Shown here piece after piece: positions 30,545 through 43,100 of a stretch of 64,000 nucleotides of DNA (the stretch's first letter is position 1; every line of letters starts with the position of its first letter). The notes under the pieces were generated by a model that worked only from the letters and a program-made list of their open reading frames with translations, was not told the DNA's origin and ran no database searches. The position numbers and the translations under genes were made by a program. This DNA is from Podospora pseudocomata (Eukaryota > Ascomycota > Sordariomycetes > Sordariales > Podosporaceae): the NCBI RefSeq assembly GCF_035222375.1, contig NC_085890.1, positions 744,001 to 808,000 on the forward strand, written 5' to 3'.

Positions 30545-33180
30545 ATGGATCCGCGCAGCGCCCTCTTCGGCTCAGGACCCCGCGGCGGCGGCAGCGGTAG
30601 CGGTCTCCCCGGCCGCAACGTCCAACAGCAGCGACCCCCTCAGGCGGGATACCCTCCACAGCAGCAGGGAGGATATGGCTCTTCGCAGCAAGCCGGATAT
30701 GGCCAGGCGCCACCACCTCGCCAGCAGCCAGGAGGATACGGCCAAGCGCCCCCTCCTCGACAGCAGGCCGGAGGGTACGGCCAGACCGGCTCTGGCCGTA
30801 TTCCGCTCAGGTTGGCAAAGGTCGAGGACAAGACCCTCCAGTCGCAATACATCTTTGGCAATCTGTAGGCTCTTGCACCCCGTCTCTTGCCCATCGTGGA
30901 CAACAAACTGACAGCAACACAGCTGCGCCGTCTCCCCCCGAGACTTCCCACCCAACCGGGAAAACACCGATGTCTACATCCGCCTCACCGGCCCCCAGAT
31001 GAAAGGCGGAGGCGACTTTGTCGTCACAGCGCGCCCAGTCCCCGGCTTCCCCGATGGCTGCATCAGCTTGTCCGACCCTCAAAGAACATGGTGCGGCGTT
31101 GGTCTGATGGACTCGCTCGAGGGCGAAGTCTATGACCCCTTTGCGCGGAGCGCGCAGACCTATCTCGGCTCTATAGACGTCGAAATTGGGTTTGCGTCGC
31201 TGAGAAAGGTCGTCGACGCACCATACGATCAAGACGAGCTCGCCGAGCAGTTTATCGCCCAGTTTCAAAACCAGCTCTTCGCGCCAGGCCAGAAGTTGTT
31301 GATGGACGTCAAAAATGTGCCCCTGGCTATCACGGTCAAGACGGTCACCTTGACGGACTTGAGCATGCAATCGCAAAATGGCGAGGAGCCGCCCACGTTG
31401 TCAGACCCGCGCGCCAGGGGTATCCTGCACAAGCATACCAGCATTGGGTTCTATAAGGATGCGAGCTCGCCTCTGAAGCTCAAGGCGTCCAACAAGAGGC
31501 CTGCTGCTAATGCTATTATCAGCCCTGACTTTAAGTTTGAGGATATGGGTATCGGCGGTTTGGATGCCGAGTTCTCGACCATTTTCAGAAGAGCTTTTGC
31601 TTCGCGCATTTTCCCACCGGGCTTGATCGAGAAGCTGGGGATTATGCACGTCAAGGGTATGCTTCTTTACGGTCCTCCGGGTACAGGCAAGACGCTTATT
31701 GCCAGGCAAATTGGCAAGATGCTTAATGCCAGGGAACCAAAGATCATCAACGGTCCCGAAGTGCTGAATAAGTACGTTGGCCAGAGTGAGGAAAACATTC
31801 GCAAGATGTTTGCCGATGCCGAAAAGGAATACAAGGAAAAGGGAGACGAGTCTGGGCTTCATATCATCATCTTTGACGAGTTGGACGCTGTCTGCAAGCA
31901 GAGAGGGTCTGGTGCCGGTGGCGGCACTGGTGTTGGTGACAGTGTTGTCAACCAGCTGCTTTCCAAGCTCGACGGTGTGGACCAGCTTAACAATATCCTG
32001 TTGATCGGAATGACCAACAGGAAGGACATGATTGATGACGCGTTGCTGCGGCCTGGTCGTTTGGAGGTGCAGATTGAGATTTCCCTGCCGGATGAGTTTG
32101 GCCGGTCGCAGATTCTCAAGATCCACACGAGCAAGATGAAGGAGAATAATGTCATGGGGAGTGATGTTGATATTCTGGAGCTGGCGGCAAGGACGAAGAA
32201 CTTTTCGGGTGCTGAGCTGAGCGGTTTGGTGAAGTCTGCGACGTCGTTTGCTTTTGCGAGGAACATCAAGGCCGGCACTACGGCTAGTGTCAGTGAGGAT
32301 GTGGTGAACATGAAGGTTGGCATGCAGGATTTCTTGCACGCGTTGGACGAGGTCAAGCCCGCGTTTGGTACTGATGATTCGGAGCTGGAGGACGTGTTGC
32401 CGTTTGGGATCATTGAGTACTCGAGGGGGATTAGCCATATTCTCAAGGACGGCATGCTCTATGTCAAGACTGTGAAGGAGCAGCCGAACCTGAGGGTGAT
32501 GAGTGTTTTGCTTCATGGGCCGAGGTCGAGCGGCAAGACGGCGCTCGCGGCGAAGATTGCGCAGCTGTCGGATTTCCCTTTTATCAAGCTTATCACCCCG
32601 GCGTCGCTGGTGGGTTATAGGGATGAGCTGGCGAAGAAGGATTATTTGCATAAGTTGTTTACGGATGCTTACAAGTCCCCGTTGAGTTTACTCGTTATTG
32701 GTAAGCCCCGTCCCTTTTTACGCAATCAGACAAGGTCACTGACATTTCTCAGACAATATTGAGCGTCTCATCGACTGGGTCCCCGTCGGCGCGCGCTTCT
32801 CTGGCTCCATCCTCAACACGCTCGTCACGCTTCTTCAAACCCCACCACCCAAGGGGCACAGACTGCTCATCCTCGCCACCACGTCGCAGAGATCAGTGCT
32901 GGAGCAGCTCGACGTCACGACGGCGTTTGACAACCAGATTCCCGTGCCGGCGATCTCGGACCTGGGCGAGCTGGAGGCGGTGCTGGGGCAGGTGGGCGCG
33001 TTCGATGGGAGGCACGGGCGGATCGTGCAGGAGATTGAGCGGGCGACGGGGAGTAGGGAGGTGAATGTGGGGATCAAGACGGTGCTGACAAGCTTGGAGA
33101 CGGCGAAGCTGAGCGAGAGCCCGGAGGAGTGGTTTGTGGAGCAGATTTCGGGGCAGATTGCTAGGTATCCTGGGGTTTGA
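30545..33180 (+). CDS. sec18: Vesicular-fusion ATPase Sec18/NSF, 841 aa, three exons
   Basis: Hexameric AAA ATPase that, with alpha-SNAP (Sec17), takes apart SNARE complexes after membrane fusion. Exons: 30545-30864, 30923-32700, 32753-33180; donors GTAGGC and GTAAGC, acceptors CAG. Joins read FGNL/CAVSPRDF and LLVI/DNIERLIDW, which match the family. Order: a Gly/Gln/Pro-rich extension (about 10-82) with two 13-residue repeats; N domain (about 84-290); D1 AAA domain with Walker A GPPGTGKT (357-364), Walker B IIIFDELDA, and MTNRKDMIDDALLRPGR; D2 domain with the altered Walker A GPRSSGKT (639-646), as normal for NSF D2, and DNIERLIDWVPVGARFS. Length is somewhat above yeast Sec18 because of the N-terminal extension. 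Exon 1 could be mis-started only if the repeats were untranslated; no later in-frame ATG precedes the N domain. Confidence 0.96.
30701..30778 (+). repeat. 39-bp tandem duplication in sec18 exon 1
   Basis: Two adjacent 39-bp units (30701-30739, 30740-30778) encode GQAPPPRQQPGGY and GQAPPPRQQAGGY. They differ mostly at third codon positions, so the duplication is not very recent. Confidence 0.9.
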
Positions 33181-33380
33181 GGGTTAGAAGGATAGAGAAG
33201 TTATATAAAGAGGTTTTTTGTCTCTGATGCAAATAGAGTGAGTTTAGAAATCTAAGGGGTTGCTGAGGGGAGGTGGTGGTCTGGTGATGATGTTGTAGGG
33301 GGGGTGGAAGTGATTTGACAGGAACGTACGTACTACCTGTAGGTATGGTCCGAGGAGATTTTTCAACGAACCACCCAACA

Positions 33381-33451
33381 GCATCAGTGGTTTAGTGGTA
33401 AAATCCATCGTTGCCATCGATGGGCCCCGTGTTCGATTCACGGCTGATGCA
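33381..33451 (+). tRNA. tRNA-Gly (anticodon GCC), no intron
   Basis: A 71-nt cloverleaf: acceptor stem GCATCAG/CTGATGC with discriminator A; D arm with GTGGTTTAGTGGTAAAAT (A box); anticodon stem CATCG/CGATG around loop TTGCCAT; T arm CCGTG-TTCGATT-CACGG (B box GTTCGATTC). It closely matches the yeast tRNA-Gly(GCC). A TTTT run at 33455-33458 serves as Pol III terminator. Lies 200 bp after sec18, on the same strand. Confidence 0.97.
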
Positions 33452-33559
33452 TAACTTTTGCTGTTGTTTCACACATGCTCTCTTGTTTTTTTCTCTTTTT
33501 TTTTCGGGTCTCTCATCTGTACTTCTTGCTCTTTTGCAGACAATTTCCCGTTTTGTTTT

Positions 33560-33590
33560 GGGTTGGGAGGGGGTGGGAGGGGGGGGCGGG
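33560..33590 (+). other. G-quadruplex-like G-tract
   Basis: Four or more runs of at least three G separated by one or two bases (GGGTTGGGAGGGGGTGGG and on), fitting the usual quadruplex pattern. It lies 110 bp downstream of the tRNA-Gly gene. Confidence 0.7.
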
Positions 33591-35865
33591 TAAAGGGGGC
33601 AAAGAGAATGCTGTGGCTGGCTCTAGTTAGGAAATTGGGACGTTGAATCCCCCTTGGGCAGGTTTAGCGGTTGTTTTACATAGGACTGAAGTCTATCTTT
33701 TGGGTGGAGGGTCAAATGCCTATCGCTTGTTTCGATGACTGAAGGAGTGAGAAGTCGGGCGTGTTTATATCAGGGATGGTGGTGGAAGGGTTGAGTGAGA
33801 GCGGCGGTGGTAGATAAGTAGGTTTGGTTGTGTTTGGCGGTTGGATGGTGTTGAGTGGGGCGGGTGTTTATAGGGATATCCTGGAGATAAAAAAAAAAGG
33901 GGGGGGGAGGGGGTGAGTTGGGAAAAGATAAACTGCGTCTTAATGGGAAGTAGTAGACAGAAAGCGAATTAACAGGACAGAAAGAGACTGGCTGATGTGT
34001 TTTGGATAGGTAGCTTGGTCAAGCATCTTGTGTGGAATCAAGAGCCGAAGTCTTGGTTTAGATGTCTTCTTGTTAGATGACTCGAGTTGTGTAGGTATCT
34101 TTTGGAGTGCGGGATATGTACCTATGTACGAAGTATCCATGGGAGAATTGGTATCACTATTATTGGGTGCCTAAGGTAGGGTAGGGTGTAGCAGTTGGGT
34201 TGACGATGCCAACCTGGCTCATGCTTCTGAGCTGTTGTGTAAGGTGGGCGCAGACTGGTCTCGCAGAGCTTGTATGCGTCGATGTGGAAAGAAATAGGTT
34301 ACTTATCTTCATGTTCGAAGTTGTTTGTACCTTCTTAGCAGTAATGCTTGTTTCAATGACCTTGAGTGTCGATCTGGCTTATAGGTAGCTTGGTGCACTC
34401 CCTCTGACCTATTTCGGTGCTGTTTCTTCTCCGATTAGAGAGCGTGATGGAGTCTTTTGAGTAGAAACGCTTATCTCAGTGGACGCCAATATCTAGATAG
34501 TGGCTCCTACTATAGGCAACTGCCTTGCTCGGCGTTTAGGAGCTCTTGTTGTTTTGTGGTATTAGACGAGATTGTTTTGCTGAGTCTTTTGGCAACTGGC
34601 AGCAACATTAACTACGCTATGTTTACCTGTTAGTGTTCAATTCCTGTCCTTTGACTTCGGGATCTTTTCTTCAAACTTACTTAAATCACATAGGCAGAAG
34701 GTCTTTACTTTTGAGCTCTATACCAAGATAGCTAATTTCTGCCGTACCGCAACTCTTTCCTGAACATGATCGAGATAAGTCTCGAAGTCTTTCCAGCTTA
34801 CACCAACGCTAACGGCTCAAATACAGAGTAGCTTTCATGAAGCTTGAATTGTCTTGGGTACTTTTGCGTAATCACAATCTCTCTACCGCACAAGTCTCAA
34901 GTCATCCGCTGTACTCGTGATGGCAACACAAATCCGAGGTGACAGTGACCAAGGTGACGCGAGGTGAGAGTCACAAAGACCGAGGAGGCGGTGTGCTGTG
35001 CCTCTTCTGCTGTGCATAATGCCGTAAGTCCATGTAACTGTTGCAGTAGCAGCCACATCAGCATCCCTACCGATAGTACAACAGCATTTAACTATCAATT
35101 TTCTCTACCTAGGTAAGGTCATCAACCGCAGAGGTTACAGTGTACCAGAAGAATGGCTCAGTTTGATCGACCCGTATGGTTGACGTGTTGGTAAACCTCC
35201 TGTTCATATAATCAGTCCCCAGAAGCATAAGACACAGCTGTCAATACCATTTCCAGGGGTCATCTGAAGCCCCCAACACAATGAGGCACATGGTCTCCAG
35301 AGTATGATAAGAAATCCCGAAAAAGCAACAAAACACTCCGGGACCCTCTTCACACCCCTCCCACCTCATACATCATCACTCATAAGCGATGATCAGCATC
35401 AGGAGCGAGCCGGATCCATCCACCCCCCTCTAACAACTCACCCAACCTCCAAAGTCGAAACCCGAATCACCAGACCAAAAATACACCCGACCCCTACTGC
35501 AGCTAAGTTATTTTCCCGAGTCCGAAAGCTTTTATTTGTCCGAGAAAGCCACGTTTATGCCCCTTCCTCCAACCGGATCACTGTGGAGAAAACATCGGAG
35601 AGAGCAACACCACACCTGTATCTCTTATTTGAAGATTCAATGTTTTTGTTGAGTTTGCATCCTGTCTATGAGCCGGCTTCCTATTTAAGGGATGCATGCC
35701 CGTTGACACTGCCGACAGCCATCATCGCTTAGGCGAACATGAAAGTGGTGCCGGAGGGTGTGGTGAATGATGAGCATACCCGTTTCGGGATCTGCCCGTC
35801 TAAGGTTGTCAGTCGTCGTTTGGTAGCATCGGCATCGGGGAGTGTGGAAACATAAACGGTCAGCT

Positions 35866-35905
35866 AGAAGAAGAAGAAGAAGAAGAAGAAGAAGAAGAAG
35901 AAGAA
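35866..35905. repeat. (GAA)n microsatellite, about 13 units
   Basis: Uninterrupted AGA/GAA units over 40 bp inside the gene desert. Confidence 0.95.
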
Positions 35906-37590
35906 AAGCATCCGGAGTGCACGCTCGGAGGTGTGAAACAACACGTGGGGTGCATGGTTCGACCGAGGTTCATGTGGAGGTTGGGAACGCCGGTGGTGAT
36001 GATCACTAACTGCCGTCTGTTTGGGTGGCTTATTCATCATTCTATCTGCTATCTATGAAGATGATACTATCACAACTTCCTACTTAGGACCCTCGGTTCG
36101 AGCTATATCGGTTTCAGCGGCTGGCTGGTCTCGTGTTAGATCCATCCCTACCTATCCACATTCACATCTGCCGACCCTGAGGTAGTCGATAACGACATCA
36201 AAGACTCCATTCACAATCTGACACGCCCACTCACCCGGCACATCATCTTCTATCAACATTCCATCTCCAGCTTCTATCTGTTCCCCAAACCCATGTCCAA
36301 AACGGCAATGCCCTATCTCGGCAACGGAAGCTCGCGTGACAGGGAGTGAATCCCTTCTCTCTTGAGTCTCATGATGACCATAACATTCCTTTCATATGAC
36401 AACAGCTACCACTATAATCCCAAGGGCCCTCTCCGGACCAAGCCTCAATCAAGACTATTTTCCTCGGGTTCGGGGAGCAAACCCCATCGTGTGTAAAAAA
36501 AAAAATATTTAAAAATTATGAAAAAGAGGCGCGTTCCTTTCAAGTTCTTGGCCTTGAAGTTGAAGTTTTGAGAGACCAGGTTACATTCCACCCCAGCCTT
36601 CACCCCCATGAGGGCTACCTATATCACAGCTCTGATATACCCCTCGCTTCGAACCAAAGACAAAATCATCACCTCAATAATAAGCTGGTAGCTCGCTTGG
36701 ATGCACGTTCTTGATACATCAGGTTTGCGATCACATGACTACGTTGTTTTTATTTCCCCGACATCGTGTTTTTTTCATTGATGACCCAGGTACAGGTATC
36801 ATCACATATGGGCTTCAAGTTGGCGTTGCATCCTCCACATAGCAGATGCGTCTGCATTAGCTTCACGAATTCAACGTTTGAGGTAGATCACTTGCATATA
36901 CGCTTGTTGTTCAAAACGAGAAATAAGAAAGAAAAAAACTCAACTACCGGATTTAGTTCTGCAATAGACTCCAAGCGATGGCAACATCACACGGGGAAGA
37001 GCTCCATTTCAGAATACATCATGCATACCACTGTAAGGAGGAATCAAATAAATAAAAAAGCGCGGGGTGCATATGCATTATGTACGTACCATGATGCTCT
37101 AACTGGCCCTGAGAGAGACCGTTGGGAAACAAGAAAAGTTTGGTTACGGTACTGCAAGTTTGTCTATCTTTAGCAAGCTCTGGCACACCGCTGGATATGG
37201 GGAAGGCGGATGATGAGATGTGAAAGAGTATCGGCACCTGCTTTGTTGCCAACAGCTAGTCTTTTCTGGTAGCTGAACGACGAGATATGCAAGATGTATG
37301 CAAGATAAGATCTGGGCTTGGCTCTGAGTGCAATAGTGTCGGATCAGAGGTTGTCCCAGTTCGATCTATTATATTGACTTTGACAACTCCAAAGTAGTGT
37401 GGGGTTGGGTTTCAGTGGCTTGTGTCTCTGTCTTTCTTTGAACAGCTTTCGTATGTGTATTTCCAAGCATGCTCGTTCGGCCATTGAGGACTCTGACAGC
37501 CAAAGCTCGAACCCTTAGAAAACTTTACACAGAGGTAGCGTTTGGCTTTGAGTAATCTTGTTGTGTCTATACACAGTCCTGATCTCTCTG

Positions 37591-40190
37591 TCTGTGTTTC
37601 GCTAGTTTTAGTTGTTGACTTTGGAGCTTCAAAGACTTCAGCTTCTCACTCACTCTCTCAACTGCACTCAACAACGCCTTCACAAAACATTGACAGAGGT
37701 CAACATGTTATTTAATATGGAAGTCTCACGGATCCCCAAAACTTTGTCTTGCCTGCAACCAAGTGAATCCTGGAGCTTCAAGGTATCTACCGTCCCATGC
37801 TTCAGTCTACCTATCGCAAGACTCGAGACAGCTCAGCATCGCGCTCACCTTAACACCTACCAAAGACACAATGCTAGCCATCCTTAACTTGTTGCTTCAA
37901 AGTCTTTTCAACACTGTACCAGACACTGTCGCCACCTTATTCGGCTCTCTCAGCTCCCTCAGCTCACTCCACCAAAGTCTCCATCTCCTTCCTTCAGCTC
38001 AGCCAAACTCCACTCCATCCATCGGCTCCCGGCAAGCATTCGTCATGATGATGATTCCTTCACCTCCCACCCCCATCTCCACCAAAAGCCCAAGGCTCAT
38101 GCGATGCTCCTTTCTTCCCCCTTCAAAATCCCAACTCCAAAAGACCCCATCCCAAACCCCATCACGAAAAAAAAAAACCCACCAGATCGGAACCCCCGGT
38201 AGCGACCTTCATGGTTCACCAAACCCACCAAACTGTCATCGATTCCACACATCACGCCCTCCCTTCCTATCCCCACCACCGTTCCCTCGTCCGATATTCT
38301 CATTTCTTTTGTTTTGAACCGATTCAACATCTCGATCCAAACTCCACCAAAGGAGCTTCCCACCAAACCCTCCCCACAAAACCCCATCCCCTTCGGACAA
38401 CCACCATCTCCTCCCAAACCATGGACTACCCTGTCATCCTTTAGCGACAACAAACTTCCTCCACGCACCCCCTCTCAAACCCTCAGCACCACGATCCCCC
38501 TGCCAAACCCTCCCTAACCCACGTGGATTTCGCAATTGTGATTGATAGATGTGATCAACCAAACCAACTTCAGCTTCAACGGTCCCAATTTCACCACCAC
38601 GTGGCTTACCCAACATGATTACCACCCCTCCGGCGACGCTAACTAGTGTAAACCACTCCCTTCGATCACGTTTGCCCAAGAGTTCCAGAAGCTCTTGGTA
38701 TGTACACAAGAAAAAAAAAACCGGCGCCGTCTCCCTCACCATAATGCAAACCAAATCTTGGCATTCAAACCCCCAGTATCCCTCGTGCCCCGACACCCCG
38801 ATGACCACGTTTTTCTCTCTCTTCTCCTCGGAGCTCACGCCGAACCGGCAATCCGGGGGGGGGGGAGGAGGGGTGCGTGTTTCGCCATCCAACCCCGAAA
38901 GGTAGTCAACTCCGATATCCGTCCCTCCTCCCGGCCAATAACCCCAGCTCCGAGCGGGACGGGGGCGAGGCAGTGACTGACTTGAACCCTGAGGTCCAGC
39001 ACGTCCAGGAACGAAACCCTCTCCCCCCCCCTCTTCCAAAAAATGACCTATCACCACACCTACTGCTGCTACTGCTATTACGCCAGTTCCATCCATGCGT
39101 GTATGTACGGGTAAAACCCAACTACTCCTAGTCAGGAACGCCCCCCCTCGTCCCCCTACCTTCCCGAGTGCGAAACCATCTCATCATCACCTAAGCCACC
39201 AACCGCACAGCCCGCCCTCAAAAGCTTCTAGCCTCCAGTGATAGAAGCCCATAGCGCACGCACTGCGCTGCCCATCTCATCACCTATCCAGGGCGGCATC
39301 GATCAGCAAAAACAATGTCTTAAACATCCTTGTGCAATTGTGTCATGCCTTTTAGTGTCCCCAAAGTCATCATTGTCCATGCGTACACTTACACCACCAA
39401 AATGTCGTGACCCAACCTGCAGTAGTAGGTAGCCAGCCCTCCTAATACAAACCCGGGCACCCAACCACCAATCACCTCCCCTCTTCGCATTCGTCTCAAC
39501 TTCCTGCATTACCCTCTTTCTTTCTACGGATACCAAAACCCTGAAACACACAAGCCCTCCCTTTACCCCCTCCTCAAAGACCCGTTCTGGACACACGGCA
39601 GAAGTGAGGGGCAGAACGCACAGACCCTATCTGCATGTCAATCTGTCCGGTGACATCGGGACTTCGGCCCTCTAGTCGTAGTGTGCATCCTACAATTCAC
39701 CACAACCAGGAAGGAACAATAAAATCTCTTTTACATACCTGTTTCTGGCTCCAGTCTTTGCCCTTGTCTGATGTAGACTCCATCTTCAGCCCGTGTTTGC
39801 ATAATCAAACGTCAATGCTCTTGCAGAGAGAAAATCCTCATTGTTACACCCCCCTCCTTCCCTCGCTGGCAGGCAAAGGTGGATTGATGACAGTAAGGAG
39901 AGGGGTCTGCTTGAACAGTGGCGTCGTCCAGACCGTTTGCTAGCGTCATTAGTTTCACTCCAACTTTCATGCTTCAATCTTCTTTTCCGAATCCTCTCGC
40001 CGGTGCTCCGCCCAAAAGTGGACAAGCAGAATCAACAAACAAGCAAGCCCAAAAAAATCCACAAACTCGTAGCGTTCGTGCCGGTGTCATTTCGGCCTTC
40101 CCTGGTGACAACGCCTCGTGGGTTAGCCGGGTGCGAGATATCAATATTCTTTGAGAAAAGCCAAAACGTCTACTAGCCCGATAAGCTTAG
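37591..40190. other. Gene desert, part 2: leader-like, pyrimidine-rich stretch with a weak ORF
   Basis: Bases 37600-37870 resemble a fungal 5' leader (CT/CA-rich). A 148-codon frame from ATG 37871 (context ACACAATG) begins MLAILNLLLQSLFNTV and turns Ser/Pro-rich. The opposite frame at 38434-39096 (220 codons) overlaps CT-rich DNA and looks like composition. No recognised domain in either. Confidence 0.45.
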
Positions 40191-43100
40191 AGTATATGTG
40201 GAATGCTGCGGCGTGGTCAAACGGTTTTGATGAGTGTCGGTCTCATATATCGACCTGATAGACCTGAGCCCTTCTTGGAAAGTGGTAGATGAACAACACC
40301 ATAACCTCTTGGGTCGTAGAAATGCTTCATCATGTATGTCATCCCCCATCCTGTCCTGTAACAGCACAACATGGTCAGTACCAAACAAACAGCAGCGTAG
40401 CAGCAAAGCAGGAATCCCCGACCGGATTACGCACATCCAGTAGTGTCCGTCTCCCTTCGTCCACAACCGCTAATCTCTCCACTCTTCCCTCGTGAAGGCA
40501 TCGTCAGAATCCAACTCCAGTTACGTATCCGTCCACTCCACATGGTTGGCAGCAGCCAGAGCACAGACAAGGTTTGGCATCTGAGTTTGACAGCGCCGAG
40601 AAAATAGCGTGGGCCAGGGTTCCTGGTTCCCCAACGTCGCACTAGCCCGACAGGCTAAAAAGGCCGAGCAGCTCGTCTCCATCATTGGCCCGTTTGGCCT
40701 TCCATGGACCGTCGAAATCGAGAAAGGGACCCTAACCCCTCAGCAGCTTGGCCTGAATCTTTCTATCCCCGATCCCTGTTGGAGAAGGGGTGAAGGGGAG
40801 CCCCCGCTTTTGCTTGCTGAAGAAGTGGTGATCCTCTCACACCCTGTAGTGTAGGTGGTGGTGTTGTGATAGCAACCATCATCCAAGAGAAACGGCTCCA
40901 GGCTGGCTGGTAGGGTGGTGACCATAGTGCCAGTTTCTCTTTCGTGAATGTTAAGCTCCGAAACCTCTGCGCAATCCGGACAAACTGGGAACGCAAGCGA
41001 CGGTTGCAATGACAGTGGAGGTTGCCATTGAGGAGGACTGACTTGCAGCGACCGAGCGAGTGAGGGGCCGGCCCGTTGAAAAAAAAGCAACAAGCATCAA
41101 AGTCAAAGAGCAGCACGATTGCTGATGACCCCCTCCATCCACAGTTCACGATATCTTTGCGTTGCAAAGGAAACATGATGGTGGGTGTTGGACAATGCAT
41201 AATGTCCAAGGTCGGAGCAATCCTTGACGATGGGAAGACTCAGCTCGCATGATGTCTTTTGATGAGGTTTACGGGCTGCTCACCAGAGCGAAGATCGCTT
41301 CCCTACGCTATTGGAATTGTTGGCTAACGCTTTGCTTGGTGCTGACATGGAGCAGGGACACACCTGGTTATTATTAGCCTCTGATATTCCTCTCGTTTTC
41401 AACAACGGATCAAGTGAACGGGCGAACCACCGCTTTGGGAGCAGGGTCCAACTGGACAAGATCGTCGATGTTCTTCTTACCCTAGTTTCTGTTGCTTGAT
41501 GGAATTGTTGTGAAGAAGCCCTCATCCTGGACTTACATCAATTGACCGACTCTCAAGCCTCACGACTGGCAGAGCTGATGAAGGAGGATCTCGGCCAATC
41601 CGGGCTTTTGACTCCCGGCCATACCCCTGTTGGGTTGGAGAGAAGGGGAAGCTAAACCCGAGCTTCTGGTGCCGGAATACCACCCGGGCCACGTGCAGAT
41701 CATGCGGGGTTGGCGAGCACAACGAGACTTTGCCCCTACCAGAGACAACTTCCGCGCCGAAAGGTCTTCTCATCGTTGACGAGCATACGATTCTTGGTAC
41801 GAATCGGAGGATGAGTGAAAGCTGTTCATATGTCGTCCGTCCTTGCCATTCGACAGAAATTCCTCTTCGTGCCATGCATGCTGGAGGGGCGGGAACGCCG
41901 CTGTTTCGTAGAACTCCAGCTGGATGGAAGCCACTATCTCACCGGTCGTCAAGAATGGAGATGGATGGGCGGGCGGGTGGTGGCCTGACTGGCTTCGGCA
42001 CGTTGGGACATGTTGAAGAATCCCAGTCTAGCCTTGGGCTTTACCTGCATGTCTCAGGTCGGTTAACAGCTTCTTCCCAAAAGCATCAGGTTCTATGCCA
42101 CACTAGTGTCAATCTGGATGAAGAAGTGTTTCAAATCTGAGGGCTTTACACCCAAAGGGATTCTGTCCACTGCGTGTTTCGAATCTCCTACAAAGCAGAG
42201 ATGACACAATCAAGTAGTCAACTCGAATGCCGCCATTTCCACACACATTCCTGGCGTCAATGCCCTGGCAAAGGAGATCAAAGTTCCCGGTGTTCCAAGA
42301 CTTGGCCACGTGCGAAGCCGTCATCACAGCTAGCCACGCCAGGTTGAATTCATGTCGATCAAATCCCGAGGGAGCGGTGAGCTACTTGTCCAGTCCAGGC
42401 TCCAATGAGGCTGTTGGTTCGTGAAATTGCGATTCGGAGATTTCGGCTTCCGGAAGTTCCCTACGTTTTTCCTGGTGCCTGCCGAGCTGAACTGAGGTCA
42501 TTTTGATGTCCTGCTCGTAAGATAAAACTATTCGTGATTAAACCAGTCCGGGAATTGGTGGCCATTGTGGAAATGTCTGTGCCATCCAGTCTGGGGAATC
42601 CTAGATGGTCTCCTTTAGAATACCACCGGCGGCGCTCGCCTCAACCATTGTGATGGAGCGCCTTGGTGAGGTTGAGCGTTCAGCCCAAATCCACCAGGCT
42701 CGGGAGAAGACTGACCATTGCGATAGCTCATCTCCGCTCTCGGTAATCGGAATCGACACGAGGTCATCGTTTCTTCAAGTGCATTCTACAGATGTCTTGA
42801 TCGTAGAGCGATGTCCAGTCTTCGGAACCACCGTTGTGGAATCCATAAGCCGGTTCTTCTCCCGAAAAGCAGCAGCCTACCATACTATCCCTACTGGATC
42901 GGGTGATCAACATCTCACAGTTGGGGGTGTGTTTCTCTCGGCAATTGGTGAAGGCATCCAGCTCTTGGACAAATCATCGGTCTGGTCCGAACGGGCAACC
43001 CCCCCTGATCCGACAAGTCGATGGCCTCCTGAGTCGACAGCGCAATGTTTTCGACAAGGCCATCGCCCCATAATTCTCTGACAGATAGCGGTGGCTGAGC

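Larger units (their letters stand above)
33452..37590. other. Gene desert, part 1: low-coding sequence with G-runs and (GAA)n
   Basis: After the tRNA there are G-rich tracts at 33560-33590 and 33897-33922, then AT-richer sequence (34.2-37.2 kb) with frequent stops in all frames. A (GAA)n microsatellite lies at 35866-35905. The longest frame (35304-35732, plus) has no recognised motif. No gene can be supported. Confidence 0.6.

Noticed and set aside
31401-32651. 416-codon minus-strand frame
   Set aside because: Antisense to sec18 exon 2; no domain features.
34170-34190. Telomere-like TAGGG repeats
   Set aside because: Only two adjacent units; not a telomeric tract.
38434-39096. 220-codon minus-strand frame in the desert
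   Set aside because: Includes poly-P and Gly/Arg runs from CT-rich DNA, no recognised motif, no splice context; kept only as part of the region description.
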